Origin: Nitrobacter sp047149785
GTDB lineage: Bacteria; Pseudomonadota; Alphaproteobacteria; Rhizobiales; Xanthobacteraceae
Length of the DNA: 64,000 nucleotides
Assembly: GCF_047149785.1 (NCBI RefSeq)
Contig: NZ_BAAGBE010000001.1
Location: forward strand, 868,001 to 932,000
Direction of reading: 5' to 3'
Of this stretch, positions 18,369 through 28,456 are shown in pieces. Each line of letters opens with the position of its first letter. Within the stretch, counting starts at the first letter, position 1. Under the pieces are notes generated by a model. That model had not been told where the DNA came from. It ran no database searches and was given only the letters and a program-made list of their open reading frames with translations. A program made the translations under genes and the position numbers.

Positions 18369-18814
18369 ATTGCCGATTTGAGATACCCACGGATGTACTG
18401 GGACCTCTAGATCGGGTGCGCGTCTCTCAGTGGGAGGTGTGCTCAGGTATCGGAGTGAGATGAAGATCGCCAGCCGTAAAGCCGGCGGTCTTTTGCTTAT
18501 CGTGCGGCGTTCGCTCCGAAGATAGCCATGGCTATTTTGGTCCGAATGAGCGCACAATAAAGGCGCTCAGTCGCAGTGATCGTGCTGAACGTCCGCAGCA
18601 CCTAGGTCTTGCTGAAGCTGGTGTTGCGACATGTCCGCCGAATGCGGGCAAGACGATCTCGCTGCCGCGATATGAGCCAGCGATGCTGGAATCGCGAATG
18701 CAGGATCGGCATCCTTTTTTCCGGACGATCGTGCCGGTAAGAGCCAAAATCACACCATCCGCGTTCCACCGGGAGTGCACACATAATGACGCGATCCCAA
18801 CAAATCAGGAAGCC
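18369..18814. other. Intergenic stretch without a convincing gene
   Basis: 446 bp. Frames here are short, and the longest ones have no family resemblance. A 21-codon frame from ATG near 18460 ends at 18525 with no support. A small GC hairpin is followed by TCTTTTGCTT near 18480-18500, which could end the cold-shock transcript, but the stem is imperfect. Nothing else seen. Confidence 0.4.
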
Positions 18815-19066
18815 ATGAAAACCTTTAAGCATAAGCCGAACGAAACTCAGTTGGAGGAGCTTCGGCCTCGGAACGCTCAGCGCGCGGATATCATCCCGAC
18901 TGAGGGTTTTGCAATGGTCGTGGACGGAAAGCTCAAGGGTAACTTTGCCGATGAGCAAGCCGCCAAAGCGGCGGGTGAAGAACTTCTAGAAAAATTTCCG
19001 ATGCTCCGCGTGGAAGTGTTTAATGCGAAAACGAGGGTCCGTACTAAAGTCGATGCCGCAAGTTAA
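18815..19066 (+). CDS. Small conserved hypothetical protein, 83 aa
   Basis: Starts MKTFKHKPNETQLEELRPRN with AGGA 5-8 bases before the ATG. The middle, GFAMVVDGKLKGNFADEQAAK, followed by a helix and the strand MLRVEVFNAKTRVRTKV, suggests a compact alpha/beta domain. No signal peptide. The frame extends upstream to 18683 but that part is unlike protein. Probably a single-gene unit. Function unknown. Confidence 0.6.
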   Translation: MKTFKHKPNETQLEELRPRNAQRADIIPTEGFAMVVDGKLKGNFADEQAAKAAGEELLEKFPMLRVEVFNAKTRVRTKVDAAS

Positions 19067-19392
19067 TGGTGTGTTTCATCGAGTTCATCCCGCTTCGCCG
19101 TATCGGTCTTCAGGGCAGAGAGGACCCGCTTCATGCCAGCCACATCTTCGACTTGGGCGTTGCTTGGGAATGCTTCTGATCAGCCAATTTTGAATCTTGC
19201 CGAAGAAACCGCGCGTCGCTCGCTGCGAGTGCGAAGCTCGTTCGTGAAGTTCTGGGTTTGACTCTATTTCGTTCTCAAGAACGAATCCGGTCTACGGAAA
19301 AGCAGCTACGGCCATTGTTAATAAATCGCTCTGGAAAGGGCGACAGTCTACCCTCGCATACGGCGCTATCCGCGCCGGCCGGAAAGGCGCGA
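19067..19392. other. Leader region of the glucan synthetase gene
   Basis: 326 bp. It contains a 42-codon frame (ATG 19133 to TGA 19261) with AGAGGA eight bases upstream; its product has no recognisable feature. The glucan synthetase frame is open back to TTG 19258, but the sequence before 19393 does not resemble the family. No terminator or operator is obvious. Confidence 0.35.
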
Positions 19393-22300
19393 ATGCTTCA
19401 GACTTTCCTCCACAGCGGTCCATGGTCCCGCCCTCGACCAGCACCGTGGAACGCCACTGCGCCTGTGCGCGAGGAACTATTCGGTATCGAACGACTGGAA
19501 CAGCATGCGGAAAGCTTGGCCGCAGCGCAGGAGGTCACGACGCGACCGCCGCTAGTCAGATCTCTGCAAGCCCGGTTAAGTGACAATGCCGCCGCCTTGC
19601 TGGCGGCCTATCGCATCTGCGCTTCTGATCTCGAAAGCGGCCGAGGCGTGGTCCCCGCGGCGGAATGGCTACTCGACAACTATCACCTGGTCGAAGAGCA
19701 GATCCGCGAAATCCGAGCTGATCTGCCGCCGGGCTACTACCGGCAGCTGCCTAAACTGGCGGGCGGTCCGTTCGTCGGATATCCGCGCGTATTCGGCTTG
19801 GCCTGGGCTTTTGTCGCCCACACAGACAGTCACTTCGATCTGGAGATACTGCGCCGGTTTATTGCAGGCTATCAGCAGGTTCAGCCGCTTACGATCGGCG
19901 AATTATGGGCCGTTGCGATCACCCTTCGCATCGTCCTCATCGAGAACCTGCGACGATTGGCAGACCAGATGGTTGCTGGACGCGGAGAACGCGCGGATGC
20001 GGACGGGCTCGCCGACAGGCTTCTGGAATCAGGAGGTGGGCACTCCGCGCTCGACGCTGATATCGGCGCGCGTTTGAATGCGCCCCTGTCGGAGGTGTTC
20101 GCAGCGCAACTCGCCAAGCGCCTGAGGGATCAGGATCCGAGAACAACTCCCGCGCTCGGCTTGCTCGCTGAGCGACTCTGTCTGCAGGAGTCCTCGATCG
20201 AGGGTGTCGTGCAGAATGCCCAGCACAGGCTGGGCGCGTCCAACGTTTCCGTCCGCAACGTTATCACCAGCATGCGACTGATCTCCGACATCGACTGGGC
20301 GGATCTGTTCGAGAGCCTCAGTCTCGTCGATAAGCGGCTTCGCGTTGGAAGTGCGTTTGCCGCGATGGATTTCCCGACCCGCAATCTTTACCGAAGCGCG
20401 ATCGAGGAACTCGCACGCGGCTCGCTATTGACCGAGATCAAGATCGCCGAGCAGGTGTTGTCGGTATCGTCCAGAGCGGCCATGGAAGCGCATGATCCCG
20501 AGGAACGCGAGAGAGTTGGGGATCCCGGCTATCATCTGATCGCCGAGGGGCGCCGTGCGTTCGAACGGACGATCGGCTTCAGGCCGGGTGCCCGACTGCG
20601 GATCAGCCGTCTCAGCCTGCGCCCCGGCGTCGTCGGCTACGTCGGGGTCATCCTGTTCGTCACCGCGGCCCTACTGGCCCTCGGCCTATGGACACTTTCG
20701 GCTTCGGGCCTCGACGCCCGCTGGGTTGTCTTATTTGCCGTGGCGGGATTCGTGCCGATGACCGAGGTGGCAACCGCGCTGGTCAACCGTGCGATCACGT
20801 GGAGCTTCGGTGCGACCATTTTGCCCGGTCTCGAACTCGCTGAGGGTGTCCCGAAATCGTTTCGGACGCTCGTTGCCGTTCCGACGCTGTTGACCAATGA
20901 GGCCGATCTCCTGGAACAGGTCGAGCGGCTCGAAGTCCATCATCTCGCCGGCTCCGGCGGGGACCTGACCTTCGCTCTTCTTTCGGACGGCGTCGACGCG
21001 GACCGGGAGATCGTCGAGGGTGACGCACATCCGCTCGGGGTCGCGGCCGAGGCTATCGCACGTCTGAACCGCCTTTATGGCCCCGGACCGGATGGCGACC
21101 GTTTTCTCCTTCTGCATCGCCGCCGCGTATTCAATGCCAGCGAGAATGTGTGGATGGGATGGGAGCGCAAGCGCGGCAAGCTGCACGAACTCAACCGGCT
21201 TCTGCGTGGGGCTCTCGACACAACCTTCGTGGCGGTGGCGGGGCAGGCGCCTCGTGTTCCGGACAATGTCCGCTTCGTCATCACCCTCGATGCCGACACC
21301 AGACTGCCGCGCGATGCCGCGCGCCGCATGGTCGGCAAGATGGCTCACCCGGTGAACCGGCCGCAGTTCAGCCAACGCGAGCAGAGGGTCATAGCCGGCT
21401 ATGCGATCATGCAGCCGCGCGTCACACCCGCGCTACCGCTCGGACGCGAGGGGTCCGCCTATCAAAGGGTGTCTTCGGGTCCCGCGGGCATAGACCCGTA
21501 TGCGGCGGCGATCTCCGACGTCTACCAGGACCTGTTCGGCGAGGGCACCTACACCGGTAAGGGTATCTATGACGTCGATGCTTTCGAGGCAGCGCTCGCC
21601 GGGCGCGTGCCTGACAACACCCTCCTCAGCCACGATCTCTTCGAAGGTGTTTTTGCCCGCGCGGGCCTCGCGTCCGACATCGAGGTCGTCGAGGAGTTTC
21701 CGAATCGATACAACGTTGCTGCCAAGCGCCAGCATCGTTGGGTCCGTGGCGACTGGCAGCTCTTGCCCTGGATCGTTGGCCGCGGCGGGGCGATGCCGCT
21801 CCTCGGTCGCTGGAGGATGCTGGACAATCTGAGACGGTCGCTGCTTGCGCCGATCACGCTGATGGCCGTCGTCTTGTGCTGGTTGCTGCCGATGCCGGCC
21901 GCCATCATCGGGCTCCTGCTCGTCCTCGCCACCATTGCCATCCCGGCATTCCTCCCGAGCATCTTCTCAGTCCTGCCACGTCGTGCTGGGCTTCGCGTGC
22001 GCAACCATCTCGGCGTGCTTGCCGGAAGTCTCCGCCTCGCGGCCGCCCAGACGTCGCTCACGGTCTCCTTTCTGCCCGACCAAGCGCAACGGGCGGCAGA
22101 CGCCATCGCCAGAACCCTGCTGCGACTGTTCGTGACTCGCCGTCATCTCCTCGAATGGACCACGGCAGCGAAATCGACGGCGGCGGCTCGGCTGCGCATG
22201 GTCGGCTTCTATCGTGAGATGGCGGGGAGCGTGGCGCTCGGCTTGGCCCTGGCGGCGCTCACGCTCGCGGCCGCCCCGGCATCCTGGCCGCTCGTCCTGC

Positions 22301-25300
22301 CTTTCGGACTGCTGTGGGCATGCGCGCCGGCACTCGCCTTCCGGATCAGCCGGGCGCCGCCGATCGCGCGCCGGCTTTCGATTTCGTCGGCAGATGCGAC
22401 CGACTTGCGCCTCATAGCGCGCCGCACCTGGCGCTATTTCGAGACGTTCGTGACGCCGGACGACAACATGCTGCCGCCCGACAACTTCCAGGAGGATCCG
22501 AAGCCCGCGCTCGCGCGCCGCACCTCGCCCACCAACATCGGACTTTATCTCCTGTCCGCCGTCGCCGCCCGCGACTTCGGCTGGGCGGGAACGACCGAGA
22601 CCGTCGAGCGTCTGGAGGCGGCGCTCGGCTCGATGCGGAAGCTCGCCCGGTTCAAGGGTCACTTCTTCAACTGGTACGATACGCAGGATCTGCGCGCGCT
22701 CGACCCCGCCTATGTCTCGTCGGTCGACAGCGGCAATCTTGCCGGCCATCTGATCGCGCTCGCCAACGCCTGCGAAGAATGGATGGATCCGGCGCGCATG
22801 CCGGATGTGAGGGCCGGGATGAAGGATGCCCTCCGACTGGCGCGCGAGGCTACCGACGCTCTGCCGACGAACGCGGGGGGCAGAGGGCAGCCGCTCATCG
22901 CCGCTCTCGACGAGATCGAGGCCCGGTTGAACGGCGCTGAGGCGATCGAGTCGATAGCCGCCTCCCTGAACCGGCTTGCCGAAAAGGCAGCTGAGGCCGC
23001 CCGCAGCATCATGCCCATGCCCATCCCCATGTCCGAGGGCCGCGACACACCCGACCTCCTGTTCTGGATCGGGGCGTTGAAGAGGATCGGGTTCGAACTT
23101 TTGCGCGATCGTCCCGGTATTGCCGACCCCGCCCGCCCCCTGAACGGGCGGTTGAAGGGGATCGCCGATACGGCGCGCGAAATGGCGCTGGCGATGGATT
23201 TCGCATTTCTCCTCGATCCCGACCGGAAGCTGCTTTCGATCGGCTATTCGCTCGCCGACAATGGCCTCGATCCAAGCTGCTACGACCTTCTCGCGTCTGA
23301 AGCGCGGCTCGCGAGCTTGTTTGCGATCGCCAAGGGCGACGTCCCGACACAGCACTGGTTCCGCCTCGGCCGGGCGGTAACGCCGCTCGGAGGCGGCGCG
23401 GCGCTGGTTTCCTGGTCGGGGTCGATGTTCGAATACCTGATGCCGTCGCTGGTGATGCGCGCGCCCGACGACAGTCTGCTCGGGCAGACCGGCCGTCTGG
23501 TGGTGAAACGGCAGCAGGCCTATGGCCGATCCCTGGGGGTTCCCTGGGGCGTTTCAGAATCGGCCTACAGCGCGCGCGACATCGAATTCACCTATCAATA
23601 TTCCAACTTCGGCGTGCCCGGCCTCGGCCTCAAGCGCGGGCTCTCGGCGGACGCCGTGATCGCTCCCTATGCCACGGCGCTGGCGGCCATGGTCGATCCG
23701 GCGGGCGCGCAAGCGAACTACGTCCGGCTTGCGGCGATGGGTGCCCGGGGCCGCTATGGCTTTTACGAGGCTCTCGATTTCACCCGCTCGCGTCTGCCGA
23801 CGGGTGAGAACGTCGCGATCGTGCGCGCGTTCATGGCGCATCACCAGGGCATGACCATCGTCGCCATCGCCAACACCCTGGAGGATGGCTTGATGCGCGC
23901 GAGGTTCCATCGCGAGCCTATGATAAAGGCCAGCGAGCTTCTGTTGCAGGAGCGCATACCCATGGAGGTTGCGATCGTGCATCCCCGTGCTGAGGAGGTG
24001 AAGTCACCCCCTCCGGGGACGGTCACCGAGGCCGTGACGGTACGCCGCCTTTCGCCATCGGCGGGCGGCCCGCCGGCCACGCATCTGCTTTCGAACGGGC
24101 GCTATGCGGTGATGCTGACCGCGACCGGCGCGGGCTATAGCCGCTGGCAAGACATCGCCGTGACGCGCTGGCGGGAAGACGCGACTCGCGACGACTGGGG
24201 ATCGTTCCTTTTTCTCAAGGACAGCCGCAGCGGGAAGATCTGGTCGGCCGGTGCACAGCCCGCCGGCGGCAGTGCGGATCATGAGGAAGTCTTCTTCGGC
24301 GAGGACCATGCCCAGTTCGTCCATCGCGACGGCAGCCTGACGACCACCACGGACATCCTGGTCTCAGGCGAGGACGATGGCGAGGTCCGCCGCGTCAGCC
24401 TGACCAACAATGGACGCCGGCCCCGCGAGATCGAAATCACGTCCTATGCGGAGGTGGTGCTGGCGGCGCCGGCCGCCGACAACGCCCATCCGGCCTTTTC
24501 CAAGCTGTTCGTGCAGACCGAGCATCTTCCCGAGTTCGGCGCGCTCCTCGCGACTCGCCGTCCGAGGTCGAACAACGAGCCACGGCTCTGGGCTGCCCAT
24601 TTCGCTGTCGTGGAAGGCGAGGTCGCCGCCGATCCGCAATATGAGACCGATCGGGCCCGCTTCCTTGGCCGCGGCCGCTCGGTTGCCGACGCTACCGCTA
24701 TCCTGGACGGCCAGCCGCTTTCGAAAACGGTGGGAACGGTTCTCGATCCGATCTTCTCGCTCAGGCAGCGCGTGATGGTACCCGCCGGCAAGGTTGCGCG
24801 GGTCGCCTTCTGGACCGTTGTCGCATCGTCACGAGACGAACTTCTGGGGCTGGTCGACAAGCACCATGACCGCAGCGCATTCGACCGGGCGAAGACCCTG
24901 GCGTGGACGCAAGGACAGGTCCAGCTTCGGCATCTCGGCATCGCGACGACAGAGGCGGCGGATTTCCAGCGCCTCGCGGCGCCTATCCTCTACGCCGACT
25001 CGCGCTTCCGGGCGCCTTCGGAGGCGATCATGCGCGGAGCGGGCGCCCAGTCCAGCCTGTGGCCCTACGCCATCTCCGGCGACCTGCCGATCGTCGTGCT
25101 GCGCATTAACGATGTCGAGGACATGGCTCAGGTCGCCCAGTTGCTCCGCGCGCACGAATACTGGCGCATGAAGCGCCTCGCCGTCGATCTCGTCATCGTC
25201 AACGAGCACGCCGCCTCCTACATGCAAGACCTGCAGATCGCGATCGAAACCGCGGTGCGCAGCAGCCAGTCGCGACCGCGCGTCGGCCACGTTTCCGCGC

Positions 25301-27927
25301 AAGGCGCGGTCTATACCCTCCGTGCCGACCTCATGAACGCCGAGGCCCGATCGCTGCTGCATGCGGCCGCCCGTGTCGTCCTGCACGCACATCGCGGCAC
25401 CATCGCCGATCAGCTCGCGCGCATACGACCGCCGTCGGGTGGATCGTTGCCGCTCCGACATCCGAGGGCGGCAATTCCCTTCCGGCAACCAGCGGCGGCG
25501 GCGACAGCCAACCTTGAATTTTTCAACGGTCTCGGCGGCTTCGACAAGGACGGGCGGGAATACGTGACCGTCCTCGACGGGGCCCGCATGCCGCCCGCGC
25601 CCTGGATCAACGTGATCGCCAATTCCGGTTTCGGCTTCCAGGTCTCGACGGAGGGAGCCGGCTACACCTGGGCCGTGAACAGCCGCGAGAACCAGTTGAC
25701 GCAATGGTCGAACGATCCGGTGACCGACCCCGTCGCCGAGGCGATCTATGTCCGCGACGAGGTGACTGGCGACCTCTGGAGCCCGACAGCGCAACCCATC
25801 TGCGACGGCGGGCTCTATGTTGCGCGCCATGGCTTCGGCTACAGCCGCTTCGAGCACGAGGCAAACGGCATCGCGCTCGACCTGGTGCAGTTCGTACCGC
25901 TGTCCGATCCGGTCAAGGTCTCCCGTCTCACGCTGCGCAACAATTCCGGGCGTGCGCGCCGACTGTCGGTCACCGCCTATGCAGAATGGGTGCTTGGCAC
26001 GTCGCGCGGCGCCTCCGCGCCGTTCATCGTAACCGAGATCGATGCGGCCACGGGTGCCATTTTCGCCCGCAATCCCTGGAGCTCCGCCTTTCCCGGTCGG
26101 ATCGCCTTCGCTGATCTCGGCGGGCGGCAGACGGCCTGGACCGCCGACCGCGCCGAATTCATCGGTCATAATGGGGCGCTCGAAGCACCGGCCGCGCTGG
26201 CCCGTGGCCGGGAGCTGTCCGGTACGGTAGGTGCCGGCCTCGATCCCTGTGCTGCGCTCGCAACGAGTATCGAACTCGGGGCAGGCGAGACAGCCGAGAT
26301 CGTGTGGCTGCTCGGACAATGCGGTTCGGTCGAGGACGCGCGCGCGCTGATCGTCCGCACTCGCGAAGCTGACCTGGACGCAGGGCTGGCGTCGGTGGCG
26401 GATCATTGGGAAACTCTGCTCGGCGCGGTCCGCGTAAAGACGCCAGACCGGACGATGGACCTCATGCTGAACGGGTGGTTGCTCTATCAGACGCTCGCGT
26501 GCCGCGTGCTCGCCCGCTCGGCTTTCTACCAAGCGAGTGGCGCCTACGGCTTCCGCGACCAGCTCCAGGACACTATGGCGTTGTCCTTCGCCGCGCCGGA
26601 CGAGACGCGCCGCCATCTCCTGCGCGCGGCTGCCCGGCAGTTCGTCGAAGGCGACGTCCAACATTGGTGGCTGCCGCATTCGGGTCAGGGCGTGCGCACG
26701 CGTATTTCTGACGACCGGGTCTGGCTCGCCTTCGCTGCCGCGACCTATATCACCGCGTCCGGTGACGCTGCCGTTCTGGACGAGGTTCTGCCGTTTCTGG
26801 AGGGATCGGTCCTTGGCGCCGGAGAGCACGATACCTTCTTCCAGCCGATGATCGCAGACGAGCAGGCGTCGCTGTTCGAGCATTGCGCCCGTGGTCTCGA
26901 CCAGTGCCTCGACCTTACCGGCGAGCACGGTCTGCCGCTCATCGGTACGGGCGATTGGAACGACGGCATGAACCGGGTCGGTGAGGGCGGAAAGGGCGAG
27001 AGCGTATGGCTCGGCTGGCTGCTGGTGCGCACCATCGCGCTCTTTGCTCCATTCGCCGATAGTCGCGATCCAGACCGCGCCGACCGCTGGCGGACGCATG
27101 CCGCCTCCGTCCAAGCCGCGATCGAGCGCGAGGCCTGGGACGGCGAATGGTATCGCCGGGCGACGTTCGACGATGGGACGTGGCTCGGCTCGAAGGAGAG
27201 CGAAGAATGCCGGATCGACTCCATCGCCCAGTCCTGGGCGGTCCTGTCGGAAACCGCCGATCCCGAGCGCGCCGCCCGGGCCATGGCGGCACTCGACCGG
27301 CATCTCATCCGCCGTGACGACGGCCTCGCTCTCCTGTTCACGCCCCCCTTCGACACGACGCCGCGCGATCCGGGCTACATCAAGGGCTACCCGCCGGGGC
27401 TGCGCGAAAATGGCGGGCAATACAGTCACGCTGCCATGTGGGCGATCATGGCGTTCGCGAAGCTAGGGGAGAGCGCATGCGCAGCCGATCTGCTTTCGCT
27501 GGTTAACCCGATCAACCACGCGAGGACTCTCGAAGAGGTCGAGCGCTACAAGGTCGAGCCTTATGCGGTCGCTGCCGACGTCTACTCCGTGCCCCCCCAT
27601 ACGGGGCGCGGGGGGTGGACCTGGTACACGGGCTCGGCGGCGTGGATGTACCGCGCGGGTGTCGGGAGTATTCTTGGCATTCGCCGCGAGGGTGCGTTTC
27701 TCGTCGTTGACCCCCGTATTCCGTCCGCCTGGCCGGGTTTCGAAGCCGCGGTGAAAACAGCCGCCACCCATTACGATATTCGCGTCGAGAATACGTCCGG
27801 CTCTGGCCGCAACGTAGTGCAGGCTGTCCTCGACGGCGCGCCTGTCGAGTGCACCGGGGGGGGTATTTACATTCCCTTAGACGGAAAAAAACATGTCCTC
27901 GCGATCCATCTTGGGCGGACAGCCTGA
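19393..27927 (+). CDS. ndvB: Cyclic beta-1,2-glucan synthetase
   Basis: 2844 residues, the normal size for ChvB/NdvB enzymes that build cyclic osmoregulated periplasmic glucans from UDP-glucose in the inner membrane. The N-terminal region carries several transmembrane helices (around residues 415-480 and 825-890). Between them is the GT84 glycosyltransferase with the DxD motif VITLDADTRLPRDAA and a QxxRW-like RQHRWVRGDWQLLPW. The C-terminal half holds paired beta-sandwich repeats and a GH94 phosphorylase (alpha/alpha)6 barrel with acidic motif GTGDWNDGMNRVG, which sets chain length. ATG 19393 is preceded by GGAAAGG. It is a monocistronic giant gene with no frameshift. Most Bradyrhizobium studied make beta-1,3/1,6 glucans instead, so its presence is informative. 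Confidence 0.93.
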   Translation: MLQTFLHSGPWSRPRPAPWNATAPVREELFGIERLEQHAESLAAAQEVTTRPPLVRSLQARLSDNAAALLAAYRICASDLESGRGVVPAAEWLLDNYHLVEEQIREIRADLPPGYYRQLPKLAGGPFVGYPRVFGLAWAFVAHTDSHFDLEILRRFIAGYQQVQPLTIGELWAVAITLRIVLIENLRRLADQMVAGRGERADADGLADRLLESGGGHSALDADIGARLNAPLSEVFAAQLAKRLRDQDPRTTPALGLLAERLCLQESSIEGVVQNAQHRLGASNVSVRNVITSMRLISDIDWADLFESLSLVDKRLRVGSAFAAMDFPTRNLYRSAIEELARGSLLTEIKIAEQVLSVSSRAAMEAHDPEERERVGDPGYHLIAEGRRAFERTIGFRPGARLRISRLSLRPGVVGYVGVILFVTAALLALGLWTLSASGLDARWVVLFAVAGFVPMTEVATALVNRAITWSFGATILPGLELAEGVPKSFRTLVAVPTLLTNEADLLEQVERLEVHHLAGSGGDLTFALLSDGVDADREIVEGDAHPLGVAAEAIARLNRLYGPGPDGDRFLLLHRRRVFNASENVWMGWERKRGKLHELNRLLRGALDTTFVAVAGQAPRVPDNVRFVITLDADTRLPRDAARRMVGKMAHPVNRPQFSQREQRVIAGYAIMQPRVTPALPLGREGSAYQRVSSGPAGIDPYAAAISDVYQDLFGEGTYTGKGIYDVDAFEAALAGRVPDNTLLSHDLFEGVFARAGLASDIEVVEEFPNRYNVAAKRQHRWVRGDWQLLPWIVGRGGAMPLLGRWRMLDNLRRSLLAPITLMAVVLCWLLPMPAAIIGLLLVLATIAIPAFLPSIFSVLPRRAGLRVRNHLGVLAGSLRLAAAQTSLTVSFLPDQAQRAADAIARTLLRLFVTRRHLLEWTTAAKSTAAARLRMVGFYREMAGSVALGLALAALTLAAAPASWPLVLPFGLLWACAPALAFRISRAPPIARRLSISSADATDLRLIARRTWRYFETFVTPDDNMLPPDNFQEDPKPALARRTSPTNIGLYLLSAVAARDFGWAGTTETVERLEAALGSMRKLARFKGHFFNWYDTQDLRALDPAYVSSVDSGNLAGHLIALANACEEWMDPARMPDVRAGMKDALRLAREATDALPTNAGGRGQPLIAALDEIEARLNGAEAIESIAASLNRLAEKAAEAARSIMPMPIPMSEGRDTPDLLFWIGALKRIGFELLRDRPGIADPARPLNGRLKGIADTAREMALAMDFAFLLDPDRKLLSIGYSLADNGLDPSCYDLLASEARLASLFAIAKGDVPTQHWFRLGRAVTPLGGGAALVSWSGSMFEYLMPSLVMRAPDDSLLGQTGRLVVKRQQAYGRSLGVPWGVSESAYSARDIEFTYQYSNFGVPGLGLKRGLSADAVIAPYATALAAMVDPAGAQANYVRLAAMGARGRYGFYEALDFTRSRLPTGENVAIVRAFMAHHQGMTIVAIANTLEDGLMRARFHREPMIKASELLLQERIPMEVAIVHPRAEEVKSPPPGTVTEAVTVRRLSPSAGGPPATHLLSNGRYAVMLTATGAGYSRWQDIAVTRWREDATRDDWGSFLFLKDSRSGKIWSAGAQPAGGSADHEEVFFGEDHAQFVHRDGSLTTTTDILVSGEDDGEVRRVSLTNNGRRPREIEITSYAEVVLAAPAADNAHPAFSKLFVQTEHLPEFGALLATRRPRSNNEPRLWAAHFAVVEGEVAADPQYETDRARFLGRGRSVADATAILDGQPLSKTVGTVLDPIFSLRQRVMVPAGKVARVAFWTVVASSRDELLGLVDKHHDRSAFDRAKTLAWTQGQVQLRHLGIATTEAADFQRLAAPILYADSRFRAPSEAIMRGAGAQSSLWPYAISGDLPIVVLRINDVEDMAQVAQLLRAHEYWRMKRLAVDLVIVNEHAASYMQDLQIAIETAVRSSQSRPRVGHVSAQGAVYTLRADLMNAEARSLLHAAARVVLHAHRGTIADQLARIRPPSGGSLPLRHPRAAIPFRQPAAAATANLEFFNGLGGFDKDGREYVTVLDGARMPPAPWINVIANSGFGFQVSTEGAGYTWAVNSRENQLTQWSNDPVTDPVAEAIYVRDEVTGDLWSPTAQPICDGGLYVARHGFGYSRFEHEANGIALDLVQFVPLSDPVKVSRLTLRNNSGRARRLSVTAYAEWVLGTSRGASAPFIVTEIDAATGAIFARNPWSSAFPGRIAFADLGGRQTAWTADRAEFIGHNGALEAPAALARGRELSGTVGAGLDPCAALATSIELGAGETAEIVWLLGQCGSVEDARALIVRTREADLDAGLASVADHWETLLGAVRVKTPDRTMDLMLNGWLLYQTLACRVLARSAFYQASGAYGFRDQLQDTMALSFAAPDETRRHLLRAAARQFVEGDVQHWWLPHSGQGVRTRISDDRVWLAFAAATYITASGDAAVLDEVLPFLEGSVLGAGEHDTFFQPMIADEQASLFEHCARGLDQCLDLTGEHGLPLIGTGDWNDGMNRVGEGGKGESVWLGWLLVRTIALFAPFADSRDPDRADRWRTHAASVQAAIEREAWDGEWYRRATFDDGTWLGSKESEECRIDSIAQSWAVLSETADPERAARAMAALDRHLIRRDDGLALLFTPPFDTTPRDPGYIKGYPPGLRENGGQYSHAAMWAIMAFAKLGESACAADLLSLVNPINHARTLEEVERYKVEPYAVAADVYSVPPHTGRGGWTWYTGSAAWMYRAGVGSILGIRREGAFLVVDPRIPSAWPGFEAAVKTAATHYDIRVENTSGSGRNVVQAVLDGAPVECTGGGIYIPLDGKKHVLAIHLGRTA

Positions 27928-28034
27928 TTTGAAGGACGATTATCTATGGTCGCATGAAGCGGCTGGTGTCGAGAGCGGGGCAAGGACCGCCCGACTTGCT
28001 TGGTTGCTGTCAGCGATAGCACAGGCCTCGCTAC

Positions 28035-28215
28035 GTCGTGCTGTTGCCGATCACACGTCTCCCACCTTCGGGCATGACCCTCGGCATCGAGATCCCGGCG
28101 AGGGTGAAACAGGCGATCGGCCGCGACAACGAGCCGATTCCTATGTGTTCAGCTACGGCTTCATACTGCCGGGACTGTTTGTGGAAAATCAAGGACGCTT
28201 CCTAAGGCGATATTG
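28035..28215 (+). pseudogene. Remnant of a PemK-like growth-inhibitor gene
   Basis: One frame reads LLPITRLPPSGMTLGIEIPA then RVKQAIGRDNEPIP. The sequence then resumes in another frame as YVFSYGFILPGLFVENQGRF. Together these match the pattern of small PemK/growth-inhibitor type proteins (promoter-proximal LPIT.PP, EIP..VK, then YGFIPPGLF). The middle is lost and the frame broken. It lies directly after the glucan synthetase stop. Recognised by pattern only. Confidence 0.4.
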
Positions 28216-28346
28216 TCCGCTCGCCGCCAAATTCGCCCGTGGTCACTGGCTCGAGAAGATCGAGCGGGAAGCGGCTGCCCAGAAGCGCTTCGAGTAGTTC
28301 GAGTACCTCCCCCGTAATTGCTGAGAGCCTTGTTCTGCGCGACGTC

Positions 28347-28452
28347 TTAATTCCTCAGCCGCTGCATCGCGAGGATTTGCTCCTCCTTCTCCGATAGCTT
28401 CAGTCGCAAACTGTCTTCGGCTTCCTTCTTGGCTTGTTCCCGGACGCTGCCG
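28347..28452 (-). pseudogene. Possible 3'-fragment of a DUF2130-like coiled-coil gene
   Basis: The minus-strand frame ending at TAA 28347 gives REQAKKEAEDSLRLKLSEK followed by EEQILAMQRLRN, a charged coiled-coil like the helical region of DUF2130 proteins. Upstream it is interrupted at the hipA remnant. Could be chance low-complexity coding. Confidence 0.3.
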
Positions 28453-28456
28453 AGTG

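Noticed and set aside
24829..27429. 866-codon minus-strand frame inside the glucan synthetase gene
   Set aside because: Long only because of GC-rich codon bias opposite a genuine gene; no domain recognised.
27893..28297. 134-codon plus-strand frame after the glucan synthetase
   Set aside because: It overlaps the synthetase end and strings together unrelated bits; only part coincides with the PemK-like remnant, which is annotated instead.
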